Assembly (NCBI GenBank): GCA_030632405.1
Contig: DAOVUU010000163.1
Location: 1-6,232, forward strand
Reading direction: 5' to 3'
DNA length: 6,232 nucleotides
Origin: Desulfobulbaceae bacterium
GTDB taxonomy: Bacteria > Desulfobacterota > Desulfobulbia > Desulfobulbales > Desulfocapsaceae
The notes beneath the pieces were generated by a model, which saw only the letters and a list, made by a program, of their open reading frames with translations, searched no databases and was not told the origin of the DNA. Shown here piece by piece: positions 5,308 through 6,232 of this stretch. A program made the position numbers and the translations under genes. The first letter of the stretch is position 1, and the number at the start of each line of letters is the position of its first letter.

Positions 5308-6232
5308 GTGTCTCTGCAGAGAAGAATTTGGAGAATCTTCTCTCTTACAGGAATACTTGCATTTTTGGGATTAAATTTTATGAATGTCCAGCTTGGTACC
5401 GCATCCGGAAAAAAACAGCAGGTATCCACCTTTTCAGAGATATATGAACCATCTACAGTTATTCAACTACCTGACGGATTGATTCTCATTGCCGAAGATG
5501 AAGGAGATCAGCCTCTTCATCTCTCTCGACTGGTCAATCTTGAAGGCGATTTAAAATTAGAACCGGTTCAGCTGCCAAAAATCGATCCTGTACCTGATGA
5601 CCTTGAGGGCAGCGATCTAGGAAAAGATGGCGCGGTCTATCTGATCACCTCTCATTCAATAAATAAAAAAGGAAAGAGGAAGAAAAAAAGAGAAGTCCTC
5701 GCTCGTCTCACATTCAAGAACGGTAAAATTTCAGAGTATACTGCCTATGACGGTTTGCTTATTCCCTTGAAAAAGGCCCTTGAGGCTAACTCAGAGATGG
5801 AGGCAGCCGGGTTTCAGCAGCTGAACATTGAAGGCTTGTCTTTTGACAGCTCAAGAAAAAGGCTTCTTCTGGGCCTTCGCGCACCACTTGCTGGAAATAA
5901 AGCTATTATTCTCGTGCTGGAAAATCCTTACACCATTTTCAGTGAAGGACAGGCACCAAGATTTCAACAGAAAAACATTTACCTTAACCTGGGGGGAGGG
6001 GGGATTCGGTCAGTAGCATATGATTCCCGGCGCAAAGTCTATCTATTCGCCAATGAAATTCCAAACAAAAAAGGCAAACTCCGGCCTGCGGTCTGGGCAT
6101 GGGACGGAAACCCACGTTCATCACCTGCCCAAGTGGCATTGCCAAAATTAAAAGGCATAAAAAATATTGAAGGAATAACCCTTGTCCAATTTCAGAAAAA
6201 GAAATATCTCCTGATGGTCACCGACGATGGAG
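5308..6232 (+). CDS. DUF3616-type exported protein, 3'-truncated
   Basis: The frame is open from 5227 to the right edge, so the C-terminus is missing. From GTG 5308 the product begins VSLQRRIWRIFSLTGILAF, a signal-peptide-like start (basic then hydrophobic, ending near GTASG). An ATG at 5380 has a weak GGA 9 bases upstream but would discard that segment; TTG 5296 is a third option. I prefer 5308, at low certainty. The 308 visible residues resemble DUF3616 or phytase-like beta-propellers: three spaced acidic/E-G blades, DLEGSDL (98-104), NIEGLSFD (173-180, followed by LLLGLRAPL) and NIEGITL (286-292). The run of Lys/Arg at about 120-128 is unusual. The family's function is unknown; DUF3616 is usually secreted. 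Genes upstream are same-strand and close, so an operon is likely. Confidence 0.75.
   Translation, partial: MSLQRRIWRIFSLTGILAFLGLNFMNVQLGTASGKKQQVSTFSEIYEPSTVIQLPDGLILIAEDEGDQPLHLSRLVNLEGDLKLEPVQLPKIDPVPDDLEGSDLGKDGAVYLITSHSINKKGKRKKKREVLARLTFKNGKISEYTAYDGLLIPLKKALEANSEMEAAGFQQLNIEGLSFDSSRKRLLLGLRAPLAGNKAIILVLENPYTIFSEGQAPRFQQKNIYLNLGGGGIRSVAYDSRRKVYLFANEIPNKKGKLRPAVWAWDGNPRSSPAQVALPKLKGIKNIEGITLVQFQKKKYLLMVTDDG

Noticed and set aside
5013..5429. 138-codon minus-strand ORF over the 96-aa gene and the DUF3616 start
   Set aside because: Cys/Ser-rich, no ribosome binding site noticed, and opposite a plus-strand cluster with good start signals and recognisable DUF3616 motifs.

Overview
The window suggests a Gram-negative anaerobe, most likely from the Desulfobacterota/Desulfuromonadota (former Deltaproteobacteria). 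It holds a periplasmic multiheme cytochrome c, an outer-membrane porin ending in a BAM-type terminal Phe, a DcmR-type MEDS sensor and a candidate selenocysteine codon, all common in that group. The taxonomic call is inference; there is no rRNA or other marker here.

Layout, left to right. A 5'-truncated plus-strand gene (1-601) encodes the tail of a helix-turn-helix domain followed by a MEDS sensory domain. A small plus-strand gene (733-1062) encodes an unrecognised three-helix membrane protein. A minus-strand porin gene (1207-2385) ends at a clear Rho-independent terminator (1130-1166). A long stretch of about 690 bases (2399-3080) has no convincing gene but contains several small inverted repeats. 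A minus-strand multiheme cytochrome gene (3123-4361) follows, with its own promoter candidate, strong ribosome binding site and 3' hairpin. A second gene-poor stretch (4422-4828) separates it from a plus-strand cluster: a 28-codon small ORF (4840-4926), a 96-aa single-TM protein (4936-5226), and a DUF3616-type exported protein (about 5308 to beyond the right edge).

The main observation is in the cytochrome gene. It is interrupted by a single in-frame TGA (3453-3455) after 302 codons, and the same frame then stays open for 109 more codons of coherent protein. The TGA falls straight after a GHRVPDG motif in the conserved-looking C-terminal part. TGA serves as a normal stop elsewhere in the window. 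The simplest exciting reading is a selenocysteine-containing pentaheme cytochrome, helped by a modest SECIS-like hairpin just downstream. A nonsense mutation or sequencing error remains possible.

Functionally, porin and cytochrome fit a cell envelope adapted to anaerobic electron transfer and solute exchange, but nothing in the sequence ties them to one pathway. The right-hand cluster looks like a co-transcribed envelope module of unknown function.
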